Position numbers and translations under genes: made by a program
Notes under the pieces: generated by a model
Told to the model about the DNA's origin: nothing
The model's input: only the letters and a program-made list of their open reading frames with translations
The model's database searches: none
DNA from: Rothia sp. SD9660Na
GTDB taxonomy: Bacteria; Actinomycetota; Actinomycetes; Actinomycetales; Micrococcaceae
Length of the DNA stretch: 64,000 nucleotides
Assembly: GCF_030064065.1 (NCBI RefSeq)
Contig: NZ_CP125946.1
Span: 62,001 to 126,000, forward strand
Reading direction: 5' to 3'
Shown here: piece by piece, positions 7,922 through 16,740 of the stretch
Position numbering within the stretch: position 1 is the first letter of the stretch
How the letters are laid out: every line of letters begins with the position of its first letter

Positions 7922-9352
7922 ATGGCTCCCCAGGAAATCACCCGCGATGTCGTCATTATCGGTGCAGGCCCCTCGGGTCTTACCGCTGCCTACCGCCTGC
8001 AGCAGGCTGGGCACTCGGTTGCCGTCCTCGAAGCCCGCCACCGCGTCGGCGGCCGCACTTGGAATGGCGACCTTGATGGTGCCTTTATCGAAATTGGTGG
8101 CCAGTGGGTTTCCCCCGACCAGACCGCCCTCAAAGCCCTGCTCGACGAGCTCGACCTCAAAACCTTCTCCCGCTATCGCGAGGGTGACTCCATCTACAAA
8201 ACCCTCGATGGTCAGGTCAAACGCTACTCCGGTGACATCTTCCCCGTCGATGAGGCTACCAAGGGTGAGATGCTGCGCCTCATCGACATGATGGACGAGA
8301 TCGTCGCTGAAGTTGGCGCTGAAGCCCCCTGGGCGCACCCCCGCGCCAAGGAACTTGACTCCGTCAGCTTCCGTGAATGGCTCAAGACCAAGACCGATAA
8401 CGAAGAGGCCCTCAATAACATCTCCCTCTTCATCGCCGGAGCCATGCTGACCAAGCCCTCCCACGCCTTCTCTGCCCTGCAGGCCATTCTGATGGCAGCC
8501 TCCGCAGGTTCCTTCTCTAACCTGGTCGACGAAAACTTTATTCTCGACAAGCGCGTACTGGGTGGCATGCAGAAGGTCTCCCTCACCCTGGCTGAAAAAA
8601 TCGGTGAAGAGAACATCATCCTGGGCCACCCCGTGCGCCTGCTGCGCTGGCAGGAAGAGGGGGAATACCCCGTCCTGGCTGAGGCTGAAGATTTCACCGA
8701 GGACGGCATCGCCAACCCCGACGGGGCTGTGAAGGTCCGCGCCAAGTACGCCATCATGGCTGTGCCGCCTAACCTCTACTCCCGTGTCTCGTACGTGCCC
8801 GCCCTGGACCGCCGCCAGCACCAGATGCACATGCACCAGTCCCTGGGCCTGGTCATTAAGGTTCACGCCGTCTACGACCGCCCCTTCTGGCGCGACAAGG
8901 GACTGTCTGGCACCTCCTTCGCCTGCGACAACCTGGTGCAGGAAATCTACGACAACACCAACTACGACCCTGCCACCGGCCAGGAAGAAGAGCGCGGCAC
9001 CCTGGTTGGCTTCGTCTCCGATGAAAAGGCCGACCGCATGTTCACCCTCTCGGCAGAGGAGCGCAAGCGCACCATCCTCGAATCCATGGCAGAGATGCTG
9101 GGCGAAGAGACCCTGAACCCCATTCGCTACTACGAATCCGACTGGGGTGCCGAAGAATGGACTCGTGGTGCCTACGCCGCCAGCTTCGACCTGGGCGGCC
9201 TCTCCCGCTACGGTGCCTACCAGTCGGACCCTGTTGGCCCCATCCACTGGTCCTGCTCCGACCTGGCTGCCGAGGGCTACCAGCATGTTGACGGCGCGGT
9301 GCGCATGGGTGAAAAAACTGCCGCTATGATTAGCGAAAAACTCAAGGGATAA
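7922..9352 (+). CDS. puo: Putrescine oxidase (FAD-dependent amine oxidase)
   Basis: This 476-residue flavoprotein of the monoamine oxidase family matches the Micrococcus/Kocuria putrescine oxidase in length and sequence. It oxidises putrescine to 4-aminobutanal with release of ammonia and hydrogen peroxide. Visible features are the N-terminal Rossmann motif VVIIGAGPSGLTAAYRL, then VLEARHRVGGRTW, the substrate-cavity segment IGGQWVSPDQ, and the C-terminal FAD segment ending GYQHVDGAVRMGEKTA. There is no signal peptide, so it is cytoplasmic. The start has no competing upstream ATG. It is followed three bases later by a UspA gene in the same transcript, and is probably controlled by the operator at 7870. 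Identity as an amine oxidase is certain; putrescine as substrate is supported by the neighbouring GABA genes. Confidence 0.9.
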   Translation: MAPQEITRDVVIIGAGPSGLTAAYRLQQAGHSVAVLEARHRVGGRTWNGDLDGAFIEIGGQWVSPDQTALKALLDELDLKTFSRYREGDSIYKTLDGQVKRYSGDIFPVDEATKGEMLRLIDMMDEIVAEVGAEAPWAHPRAKELDSVSFREWLKTKTDNEEALNNISLFIAGAMLTKPSHAFSALQAILMAASAGSFSNLVDENFILDKRVLGGMQKVSLTLAEKIGEENIILGHPVRLLRWQEEGEYPVLAEAEDFTEDGIANPDGAVKVRAKYAIMAVPPNLYSRVSYVPALDRRQHQMHMHQSLGLVIKVHAVYDRPFWRDKGLSGTSFACDNLVQEIYDNTNYDPATGQEEERGTLVGFVSDEKADRMFTLSAEERKRTILESMAEMLGEETLNPIRYYESDWGAEEWTRGAYAASFDLGGLSRYGAYQSDPVGPIHWSCSDLAAEGYQHVDGAVRMGEKTAAMISEKLKG

Positions 9353-9355
9353 AAC

Positions 9356-10255
9356 ATGCGTTACGTTGTCGGCTATTCTCCCTCGTCCCGGGGGCGGGAC
9401 GCGCTCAATCTGGCGGTTGCTCTCGCCTCATCGCTGGGTGCTGAGCTCGATGTGGTCTATGTGCTCAAACAGCAAAACCCGCGCCTAGCTGCCCCGCGCT
9501 CTAACTTCGGGGCCATGTTGCAGGAGCAGGCTGTGGGGTGGCTTGAGGAGGCTCAGCAGTGGGTGCCCACCAGTCTTAAGGCTCGTTTTCATCTGCGACA
9601 GGCGGAGTCTACCGCAGCCGGGTTAATGGAGTTCGCTGGAGCTATCGGGGCTGGTGCCATCATTGTGGGTGGCGCTAAGACCGGTGGCTGGCTCTTCCAC
9701 TCCATCGGCTCGGTAGGCAACGCCCTGCTGCACAGGGCTTCAGTGCCAGTGATTCTTGCGCCCCACAACTACGATGCGGCTACCCATATCGCTCAAATTG
9801 ACTGCGCGATTTCCCCCGATATCGATTCAATCGGTCTGGTGGAGGAGGCGGTGGCTACCTGCAACCGCACCGGCCTTGCGGTGCGCCTGGTGTCCCTCAT
9901 TGAGGACCCCGCCGCCGATGGTTCTGCTGCCCGTGAGGCTGAGGAAGGTGTGCGGGACCTGCTGGAGCAGTCCTCCCTGGCGCCCGAGCGTCCGGATCTT
10001 ATTACCGTTGCTGTTGGGCGCGGTGCCAGCGTGCCCGAGGCTGTGGAGTCCGTGGACTGGTCCGCCGGGTCTGTGCTCATGGCGGGGTCGTCTAAGCTGG
10101 CTCAGCGCGGCGAGCTTTTCTTGAGCTCCAACACCGCAAAAATTCTGACCCGTCTGCCGATTCCGCTGGTGGTTGTTCCGCGCGATTATTCGCCAGGACG
10201 CCGCGGCTCGGCTCAGGAGCCCTGGACCGGCTCAATTCCCGTAGTGGGTCGCTAG
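9356..10255 (+). CDS. Tandem-domain universal stress protein (UspA family)
   Basis: A 299-residue protein with two UspA domains. The first begins MRYVVGYSPSSRGRDALNLA and carries the nucleotide-loop pattern AIIVGGAKTGGWLFHSIGSV near residues 100-120. The second domain is more diverged, ending in VLMAGSSKLAQRGELFLSSN and PLVVVPRD. The gene starts three bases after the putrescine oxidase stop, so the two are co-transcribed. UspA proteins bind ATP or other nucleotides and act in stress survival. Its place here may relate to the hydrogen peroxide or aldehyde produced by putrescine oxidation, which is inference. Confidence 0.85.
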   Translation: MRYVVGYSPSSRGRDALNLAVALASSLGAELDVVYVLKQQNPRLAAPRSNFGAMLQEQAVGWLEEAQQWVPTSLKARFHLRQAESTAAGLMEFAGAIGAGAIIVGGAKTGGWLFHSIGSVGNALLHRASVPVILAPHNYDAATHIAQIDCAISPDIDSIGLVEEAVATCNRTGLAVRLVSLIEDPAADGSAAREAEEGVRDLLEQSSLAPERPDLITVAVGRGASVPEAVESVDWSAGSVLMAGSSKLAQRGELFLSSNTAKILTRLPIPLVVVPRDYSPGRRGSAQEPWTGSIPVVGR

Positions 10256-10409
10256 TTCCTCATGGGTGCGCGTGCGCCGCACTGCTCGTTACCTACCTGC
10301 TGGGTGGGGTGCCGGGCGGTGCGGCGCACATTGCGTTCCGAGGTGCTGCTGTGTAAAAACTTGGTTACGCACTTCACAAGAACCACTTAAGGTTGTAATC
10401 TAACTAACT

Positions 10410-10428
10410 AAACGAATGATGTTCGTTT
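10410..10428. promoter_or_regulatory. Second copy of the TetR operator, upstream of the permease operon
   Basis: AAACGAATGATGTTCGTTT has the same seven-base arms and five-base centre as the site at 7870. It lies about 50 bases before the permease ATG. Together the two sites define a small regulon. Confidence 0.75.
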
Positions 10429-10477
10429 TCTTGTTCTGCTTGCAACCTCTGAAGGTGATAGTGAAAAGGAGTCAGCG

Positions 10478-12034
10478 ATGACCCAACCCCCAGCTACCTC
10501 GGGAGCCCGTCCCCACGGCTCTGTCGACGTCAGCGCCGCCAATAAAAAAGGCCTCTCATCGGGCAACGTCACCCTGTTCTCATCCATCATCATTGGTATC
10601 TCCGTTGTAGCTCCTGCTTACTCCCTCTCAGGAGCCCTCGGCCCCGTCGCCGCCGAAGCTGGCATCTACATGCCCGCCATGTTCCTCATTGGCTTCATCC
10701 CCATGCTCCTGGTCGCCATCGGTTACCGCGAACTCAACGCCGCCATGCCCGATGCAGGAACCACCTTCACCTGGACCACCAAAGCCTTCGGCCCCTACGT
10801 CGGCTGGATGGGCGGCTGGGCCCTGCTGGTCGCCACCATCCTGGTGCTCTCCAACCTCGCCGGTATAGCCGTTGACTTCCTCTACCTCTTCCTCTCCCAG
10901 GCTCTCGGCAACCCCGACATCGCAGACCTTGCCGCCAACAACCTGGTCAACATCGCAACCTTCCTCGCCTTTATGGCCTTCGGTTGCTACATCACCTACC
11001 GTGGCCTGGACGCCACCCAGAAACTCCAGACCGTCCTCATCATCTTCCAGCTGGTCGTCCTGGCTCTCTTCTCCGCCGTAGCCCTCTACAAGGCCGCCAC
11101 CGGCACCGGCTTTGCCAACCTGACCTTCAGCCTCGAATGGTTCAACCCCTTCGGTATCGATTCCTTCTCAACCCTGGCAGCCTCCATGTCCCTGGTCTTC
11201 TTCCTCTACTGGGGTTGGGACGCCGTGCTCACCATGAACGAAGAAACCGAGGGTAAGCACACCACCAGCGGCACCGCAGCCGTCGGCACCATCCTGACCA
11301 TCGTCGTCCTCTATCTCTTCCTCTCCGTGGGCACCCTCTCCTTTGCCGGTACCAGCGAGGACGGCCTGGGTCTGGGTAATCCCGACAACCAGGAAAATAT
11401 TTTCGCCGCCCTTTCCGGCCCCGTCCTTGGCTCCCTGGGCATCCTCATGTCCATTGCCGTGATGGTCGCCGCGCTCGCTTCGTTGCAGTCCACCGCTGTC
11501 TCCCCGGCTCGCACTCTGCTAGCCATGGGCTACTACCGAGCACTGGGCCCCAAGTTCGCCCGCCTGTCACCCAAGTACCAGGCTCCCTCCTACGCCACCA
11601 TTGCCTCCTGCCTGATTGCCAGCGTCTTCTACGTAGCTATGCGTTTTATCTCCACCTCGGTACTCTGGGACACCATTGCAGCGCTCAGCCTCATGGTTTG
11701 CCTCTACTACGGTGTTACCGCCTTCGCCTGCGTCTGGTACTTCCGCAAAACCTCCCTCAAGAGCGGGGCTCGCAACCTCTTCAACCAGTTCATCCTGCCC
11801 CTCATCGGCGGCATTATCCTGGTGGTCTTCTTCGCCCAGACCTTCGTTGACTCCATGGATCCCGCCTACGGCTCCGGTTCAGAAATCGGCGGTATCGGCC
11901 TGGTCTTCATCCTCTCCCTGGTGCTCCTGGCTCTGGGGTTTACGGTCATGTTCTACCAGCGCTTTAAGCGCCCCGACTTCTTTGCAGGCCGGGTGCCCAT
12001 GGATGTTGAGCACATGCTTGACCTGCCCGAATAA
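10478..12034 (+). CDS. APC-family amino acid/polyamine permease
   Basis: A 518-residue integral membrane transporter of the amino acid-polyamine-organocation family, with about 12 hydrophobic segments. The family signature sits at the N-terminus: GNVTLFSSIIIGISVVAPAY, then SLSGALGPVAAEAG, where helix 1 is broken by the GISVVAP substrate loop. A later helix has YWGWDAVLTMNEET, and the ends are hydrophilic, as usual. It is the first gene of the unit containing two aldehyde dehydrogenases and GABA aminotransferase, and it lies behind the shared operator. Import of putrescine or GABA is therefore likely; the sequence alone cannot decide between them. A ribosome site AAGGAG lies just before the ATG. 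Confidence 0.85.
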   Translation: MTQPPATSGARPHGSVDVSAANKKGLSSGNVTLFSSIIIGISVVAPAYSLSGALGPVAAEAGIYMPAMFLIGFIPMLLVAIGYRELNAAMPDAGTTFTWTTKAFGPYVGWMGGWALLVATILVLSNLAGIAVDFLYLFLSQALGNPDIADLAANNLVNIATFLAFMAFGCYITYRGLDATQKLQTVLIIFQLVVLALFSAVALYKAATGTGFANLTFSLEWFNPFGIDSFSTLAASMSLVFFLYWGWDAVLTMNEETEGKHTTSGTAAVGTILTIVVLYLFLSVGTLSFAGTSEDGLGLGNPDNQENIFAALSGPVLGSLGILMSIAVMVAALASLQSTAVSPARTLLAMGYYRALGPKFARLSPKYQAPSYATIASCLIASVFYVAMRFISTSVLWDTIAALSLMVCLYYGVTAFACVWYFRKTSLKSGARNLFNQFILPLIGGIILVVFFAQTFVDSMDPAYGSGSEIGGIGLVFILSLVLLALGFTVMFYQRFKRPDFFAGRVPMDVEHMLDLPE

Positions 12035-12176
12035 ACCCAGCCCCGGGTTCGGACGTCCGCTCAGGGCATGTGAGACAGGCTACCTGCCCGGCGGGTAGGG
12101 GGCGTAAGATAAGCAGAAGGATGGGCCTGATGGTGTGCCCATCACACAGATAGTTCACGAAAGGTGCACACCGGCT

Positions 12177-13664
12177 ATGACCGTAGATGTGAAAGAACTC
12201 CTAGCAAAGGTACCTACCGGCCTGCTCATCGGCGGCCAGTGGCGAGACGCCTCAAACGGCGAATCCTTCGACGTAGAAAACCCCGCCACCGGTGAAGTCA
12301 TCGCCACCCTGGCCTCCGCCACCGAAGAAGACGCCCTGGCCGCCCTCGACGCAGCCTGCCGGGCAGAAAAAGAAGCCGGTGAGCACGGCTGGGCCGCCAC
12401 ACCCCCGCGTGAACGCGCCGAGATTCTGCGCCGCGCCTTCGAACTCGTCACCGAACGGGCCGAAGAATTCGCCACCCTCATGACCTTAGAGATGGGCAAG
12501 CCCTACGCCGAAGCCCTCGGTGAGGTCAAGTACGGCGCCGAGTTCCTGCGCTGGTTCGCCGAAGAAACCCCCCGCCACTACGGCCGCTCCCTCGACATGC
12601 CCGAGGGTACCCTGCGCATGATCACCCGCCGCAAGCCGGTCGGCCCCTGCCTGCTGATTACCCCCTGGAACTTCCCCCTGGCCATGGGCACCCGCAAGGT
12701 TGCCCCCGCCATCGCAGCAGGCTGCACCATGGTGCTCAAGCCCGCCCGCCTGACCCCGCTGACCAGCCAGTACTTCGCCCAGACCATGCTCGACGCTGGC
12801 CTGCCCGCCGGCGTCCTCAACGTTGTCTCCTCCAAGTCGGCAGCAGCTATCTCCGAGCCCATCATGAGCGACTCGCGCCTGCGCAAGGTTTCCTTCACCG
12901 GCTCCACCCCCGTCGGCAAGGACCTGCTCAAGAAGGCAGCTGAGAACGTGTTGCGTACCTCCATGGAACTCGGCGGCAACGCCCCCTTCCTTGTCTTTGA
13001 GGACGCTGACATCGACCAGGCCGTCGCTGGCGCCATGGCAGCTAAGATGCGCAACATTGGCGAAGCCTGCACCGCTGCTAACCGCTTCATCGTCCACGAG
13101 TCCCTGGCCGAAGAGTTCTCCCAGAAGTTCGCCGAAAAAATGGGTGAGCTCAAGGTCGGCAACGGCCTGGACGAAGGCGTCACCTGCGGCCCCCTCGTCG
13201 AAAAGAAGGCCCAGGACTCCATGGTCGCCCTCGTGGAGGACGCCGTCGCCAAGGGCGCCCGCGTACTCACCGGCGGCGAAAAGGGTGAGGGCGCAGGCTA
13301 CTTCTTCAAGCCCACCGTGCTCGTTGACGTGCCCCTCGACGCCCGCGTCGCCCGCGAAGAAATCTTTGGCCCCATCGCCCCCATCTTCACCTTCAAGGAC
13401 GAATACGAGGCCTACGAACTGGCCAACGACACCGAATACGGCCTGGCCTCCTACGTCTACACCGAATCCATCGACCGCCTCTACCGCGCCAGCGACCACC
13501 TAGAGTTCGGCATCATGGGCTTCAACGCCGGTGTAGTCTCCAACGCGGCCGCCCCCTTCGGCGGCGTCAAGCAGTCCGGCATGGGCCGCGAAGGCGCAGC
13601 TGAAGGCATCGACGAGTACTCCTCCATCCAGTACATCGGCCTGCGCGACCCCTACGCCAACTAA
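12177..13664 (+). CDS. gabD: NAD(P)-dependent aldehyde dehydrogenase (succinate-semialdehyde / 4-aminobutanal type)
   Basis: A 495-residue aldehyde dehydrogenase closest in appearance to NAD(P)-dependent succinate-semialdehyde dehydrogenases. The cofactor and catalytic motifs are present: PWNFPLAMGTRKVAPAIAAG, KPARLTPLT, FTGSTPVGK, the general base in ELGGNAP, and the nucleophile in NIGEACTAANRF. I chose the ATG at 12177 (AAAGG upstream); a GTG at 12135 would add 14 residues unrelated to the family. It lies 142 bases after the permease. As a second, different aldehyde dehydrogenase lies downstream, one of the two probably oxidises 4-aminobutanal to GABA and the other succinate semialdehyde to succinate; which does which is not settled by sequence. 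Confidence 0.85.
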   Translation: MTVDVKELLAKVPTGLLIGGQWRDASNGESFDVENPATGEVIATLASATEEDALAALDAACRAEKEAGEHGWAATPPRERAEILRRAFELVTERAEEFATLMTLEMGKPYAEALGEVKYGAEFLRWFAEETPRHYGRSLDMPEGTLRMITRRKPVGPCLLITPWNFPLAMGTRKVAPAIAAGCTMVLKPARLTPLTSQYFAQTMLDAGLPAGVLNVVSSKSAAAISEPIMSDSRLRKVSFTGSTPVGKDLLKKAAENVLRTSMELGGNAPFLVFEDADIDQAVAGAMAAKMRNIGEACTAANRFIVHESLAEEFSQKFAEKMGELKVGNGLDEGVTCGPLVEKKAQDSMVALVEDAVAKGARVLTGGEKGEGAGYFFKPTVLVDVPLDARVAREEIFGPIAPIFTFKDEYEAYELANDTEYGLASYVYTESIDRLYRASDHLEFGIMGFNAGVVSNAAAPFGGVKQSGMGREGAAEGIDEYSSIQYIGLRDPYAN

Positions 13665-13677
13665 AGCCCCAAACCCC

Positions 13678-13737
13678 GCGGACGCCCGCCCCGGCACCGT
13701 AGCTCCAGCACGGGCGTCCGCACCCCAACTTTTTGTA
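13678..13737 (+). terminator. Hairpin between aldehyde dehydrogenase and gabT
   Basis: The arms GCGGACGCCCG and CGGGCGTCCGC form a perfect eleven-base-pair stem around a 25-base loop, followed by ACCCCAACTTTTTG. It may attenuate read-through into gabT. Both arms carry the abundant octamer GCGGACGC. Confidence 0.6.
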
Positions 13738-13774
13738 GTTACAAGAAAATCCATCACTAAAGGAACCCTCCACC

Positions 13775-15121
13775 ATGGCCGACATCGCCTACCGCCTACC
13801 CCAGCAGATCAGCCTCAAAGGCACCGTCCCCGGCCCCAAGTCCACTGAACTGGCAGCCCGCCGCGCCGCCAACGTCCCCGCCGGCGTAGCCTCCACCCTG
13901 CCCGTCTACGCAGCGGACGCCGACGGCGGCGTCATCGTCGACGTCGACGGCAACTCTTTCGCCGACCTTGGCTCCGGCATCGCCGTCACCTCCGTCGGCG
14001 CCTCCGCCCCCAAGGTCGTTGAAGCCGTGCGCGAAGCCGCCACCCACTTCACCCACACCTGCTTCATGGTCACCCCCTACGAAGGCTACGTAGCCGTCGC
14101 CGAAAAGCTCAACCAGCTCACCCCCGGCGACTTCGACAAGCGCACCGTACTCTTCAACTCTGGCGCCGAAGCCGTAGAAAACGCCGTCAAAATCGCCCGC
14201 GCCGCCACAGGCCGCAACGCCGTCGTCGTCTTCGACCACGCCTACCACGGCCGCACCAACCTCACCATGGCCCTCACCGCCAAGGCCGCCCCCTACAAGA
14301 AGGGCTTCGGCCCCTTCGCCCCCGAGGTCTACCGCGCCCCCATGAGCTACCCCTACCGCGACGGTGATCTGGGTGGCAAGGAAGCAGCCGCCCGCGTCAT
14401 CGACATGATCGAAAAACAGATCGGCTCCGAATACGTCGCCGCTATCCTTATCGAACCCATCCAGGGCGAAGGCGGCTTCATCGTCCCCGCCGAAGGCTTC
14501 CTGCCTGAGCTGGTCACCTGGGCCCGCGAAAAGGGCATCGTCTTCATCGCGGACGAAGTCCAGGCAGGCTTCTGCCGCACCGGCAGCTGGTTCGCCTCCG
14601 ACCACGAAGGCATCGAACCCGACCTCATCACCACCGCCAAGGGCATCGCCGGCGGCATGCCTCTCTCCGCCGTCACCGGCCGCGCCGAACTCTTCGACAA
14701 GGTCCAGCCCGGCGGCCTCGGCGGCACCTACGGCGGCAACCCCGTCGCCTGCGCCGCAGCCCTTGCCACCATCAAAACCATGGAAGAGTGGGACCTCAAC
14801 GCCCGCGCCGCCCGCATTGAAGACATCGCCCGCGAAAAGCTTGGCCCCCTCGTCGACGAACTCGACATCGTCGGCGAAATCCGCGGCCGCGGCGCCATGT
14901 TCGCCGTCGAATTCGTAGCAGACTCCGACTCCAAGGAACCCCACGCCACCGCAGCCAAAGACATCGCAGCAGCCTGCGCCGAACGCGGCGTCCTGATTCT
15001 CACCTGCGGCACCTACGGCAACGTCGTGCGCCTGCTGCCACCGCTGACCATTAGCGAAGATCTCCTGGGCCAGGCCCTAGACATCTTCGTGGAAGAAATC
15101 CGCAAGGTCGCGGGGAACTAA
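13775..15121 (+). CDS. gabT: 4-aminobutyrate (GABA) aminotransferase
   Basis: A 448-residue class III pyridoxal-phosphate aminotransferase that moves the amino group of GABA to 2-oxoglutarate, giving succinate semialdehyde and glutamate. The family motifs are seen: FNSGAEAVENAVKIAR for phosphate binding, AYHGRTNLTMALTAK, the Asp of IADEVQAGFCRTG, and the PLP lysine in LITTAKGIAGGMPLSAVTGR. The N-terminus GPKSTELAARRA is typical of actinobacterial GabT. AAAGGA precedes the ATG at a good distance. It sits between two aldehyde dehydrogenases, completing the path from putrescine through GABA to succinate. The glutamate formed could be recycled by the NAD-glutamate dehydrogenase at the window start. 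Confidence 0.93.
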   Translation: MADIAYRLPQQISLKGTVPGPKSTELAARRAANVPAGVASTLPVYAADADGGVIVDVDGNSFADLGSGIAVTSVGASAPKVVEAVREAATHFTHTCFMVTPYEGYVAVAEKLNQLTPGDFDKRTVLFNSGAEAVENAVKIARAATGRNAVVVFDHAYHGRTNLTMALTAKAAPYKKGFGPFAPEVYRAPMSYPYRDGDLGGKEAAARVIDMIEKQIGSEYVAAILIEPIQGEGGFIVPAEGFLPELVTWAREKGIVFIADEVQAGFCRTGSWFASDHEGIEPDLITTAKGIAGGMPLSAVTGRAELFDKVQPGGLGGTYGGNPVACAAALATIKTMEEWDLNARAARIEDIAREKLGPLVDELDIVGEIRGRGAMFAVEFVADSDSKEPHATAAKDIAAACAERGVLILTCGTYGNVVRLLPPLTISEDLLGQALDIFVEEIRKVAGN

Positions 15122-15140
15122 TCATCTGTTGTGTATGGGC

Positions 15141-15243
15141 AGGGCAGGTGCCTCTCTGTCGGCTAACCTTCTCGAGCTCGCGCGGGGCGCTCGCTCGATT
15201 CATGCCAGACCCAGCCAACTGACTGCCGGGGCACCTGCCCCGC
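15141..15243. repeat. Small palindromic repeat element, copy 1
   Basis: A ~100-base intergenic element bounded by inverted GGCAGGTGCC / GGCACCTGCC arms. Its interior (TCTCTGTCGGCTAACCTTCT, a CTCG-rich centre, then CGATTCATGCCAGACCCAGC and an ACTGCCG end) closely resembles the left part of the element at 62417. It has no coding capacity and lies just before the gabD2-type gene. Confidence 0.65.
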
Positions 15244-15275
15244 CCCAAACCTACAAACACAAAGGAGCTAAACCC

Positions 15276-16652
15276 ATGAGCTACCGACTTGAAGACCCCA
15301 CCACCGGCGAGGTGCTCGAAACCTTCGACACCCTCACCGACGAGCAGGCTACCGCGGCAGTAGACCGCGCCCACGCCGCCTACCTGGAATGGCGCACCAC
15401 CAGTGTCGAAGAACGCGCCGCTATTGTTAATCGCATCGCCGAACTCTTCGAAGAGCGCAAGCAGGAACTGGCCGAAATCATCTCCCAGGAAATGGGCAAG
15501 CCCATCTCAGAGGGCATCGAAGAGGCCGAGTTCTCCTCAGCCATCTTTGCCTACTATGCCGGGATTGCCGCCGACCACCTTGCGGACGAGCCGATTCCCT
15601 CAGAGACCGAAAACTCCGAGGCATACATCCAGCGCAAGCCCCTGGGCGCCCTGCTGGGTATCATGCCCTGGAACTTCCCCTACTACCAGGTCGCCCGCTT
15701 TGCCGCCCCCAACCTCATGTTGGGCAACACCATCGTGCTCAAGCACGCCGAAATCTGCCCCAAGTCTGCGCTCGCCATTGCCGAGATTATGAAGGACGCC
15801 GGACTGCCCGAGGGTGCCTACGAGGCAGTTTTCGCTAGCCATGACCAGATCGAGACCATGATTGGCCACCGCCACATTCAGGGTGTCTCGCTGACCGGCT
15901 CCGAACGCGCTGGCGCCATCGTTGCCGGTATCGCCGGGCGCAACCTCAAGAAGGCAGTGCTCGAACTGGGCGGCTCCGACCCCTACATCGTGCTCGACAC
16001 CGACAACGTCGCCGAAGCCGCCGCCACCGCCTGGGGCTTCCGCATGTACAACACCGGCCAGGCATGCAACTCCAACAAGCGCATGATCGTCATGGCCGAC
16101 ATCTACGACGAGTTCGTCGCCGAACTGGTCAAGCTGGCCGAGGCCATGAAGCCCGGCAAGCCCGCCGAGGCGGACGAGACCACCTACATGGCCCTCTCCT
16201 CCCGCTCAGCAGCCGAAGGCCTCAAGAAGCAGCTCGACGAGGCCGTTGCTGCCGGTGCCACCCTGCGCGCCGGTGGCCAGCTGCTGGATGAGAAGAGCGC
16301 CTACCTTTCACCGGCCGTCCTCACCGATGTACCGGTCGGCTCCGAGGTCTATTACCAGGAGCTCTTCGGCCCCGTCGCCACCGTCTACCGGGTAGAGAGC
16401 GACGAGGAAGCCATCGAGCTGGCTAACAACACCCAGTACGGCCTGGGCGGCGCCGTCTTCTCACAGGACGAGGCCCGCGCTCGCCGCCTGGCCCAGCAGA
16501 TTGACGCCGGCATGGTCAACGTCAACACTCCCGCTGGTGAAGGCGCCGAAATCCCCTTCGGCGGCGTCAAGAACTCCGGCTACGGCCGCGAACTCGGCCC
16601 CTACGGCATGGATGAATTCGTCAACAAGCGCCTCTACTTCATTCAGAAGTAA
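15276..16652 (+). CDS. NAD(P)-dependent succinate-semialdehyde dehydrogenase (GabD2-type)
   Basis: A 458-residue aldehyde dehydrogenase of the short-N-terminus succinate-semialdehyde dehydrogenase group (GabD2-like). It starts directly with YRLEDPTTGEVLETF. Key segments are MPWNFPYYQVARFAAPNLML, LKHAEICPKSALAI, the base in LELGGSDPYIVLD, the nucleophile in NTGQACNSNKRM, and the C-terminal PFGGVKNSGYGRELG. The ATG at 15276 has a near-perfect AAAGGAG five bases upstream; the longer frame from 15129 reads through the repeat element and is not the start. It is the last gene of the putrescine/GABA unit. Oxidation of succinate semialdehyde to succinate is likely, with 4-aminobutanal as the alternative substrate. 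Confidence 0.88.
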   Translation: MSYRLEDPTTGEVLETFDTLTDEQATAAVDRAHAAYLEWRTTSVEERAAIVNRIAELFEERKQELAEIISQEMGKPISEGIEEAEFSSAIFAYYAGIAADHLADEPIPSETENSEAYIQRKPLGALLGIMPWNFPYYQVARFAAPNLMLGNTIVLKHAEICPKSALAIAEIMKDAGLPEGAYEAVFASHDQIETMIGHRHIQGVSLTGSERAGAIVAGIAGRNLKKAVLELGGSDPYIVLDTDNVAEAAATAWGFRMYNTGQACNSNKRMIVMADIYDEFVAELVKLAEAMKPGKPAEADETTYMALSSRSAAEGLKKQLDEAVAAGATLRAGGQLLDEKSAYLSPAVLTDVPVGSEVYYQELFGPVATVYRVESDEEAIELANNTQYGLGGAVFSQDEARARRLAQQIDAGMVNVNTPAGEGAEIPFGGVKNSGYGRELGPYGMDEFVNKRLYFIQK

Positions 16653-16740
16653 GGTTCAACCTCACGACCTGTCACGAAACTGCGCGGACGCCCGCCGCAG
16701 CTCGTGGCAGGGTGTGGGGTTTAGTCTGTGCTCGATTTTG

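Noticed and set aside
7862..9286. A 474-codon open frame on the minus strand opposite putrescine oxidase
   Set aside because: It is an antisense shadow created by the strong third-position GC bias; composition is low-complexity Gly/Val/Asp-rich and the plus-strand frame is a certain gene. Similar long shadows opposite gabD (12486-13499) and gabT (13796-14944) were rejected for the same reason.
15129..15275. N-terminal extension of the second aldehyde dehydrogenase through the repeat element
   Set aside because: The extension is not family-like and the ATG at 15276 has an ideal AAAGGAG; the extension is repeat DNA in frame by chance.
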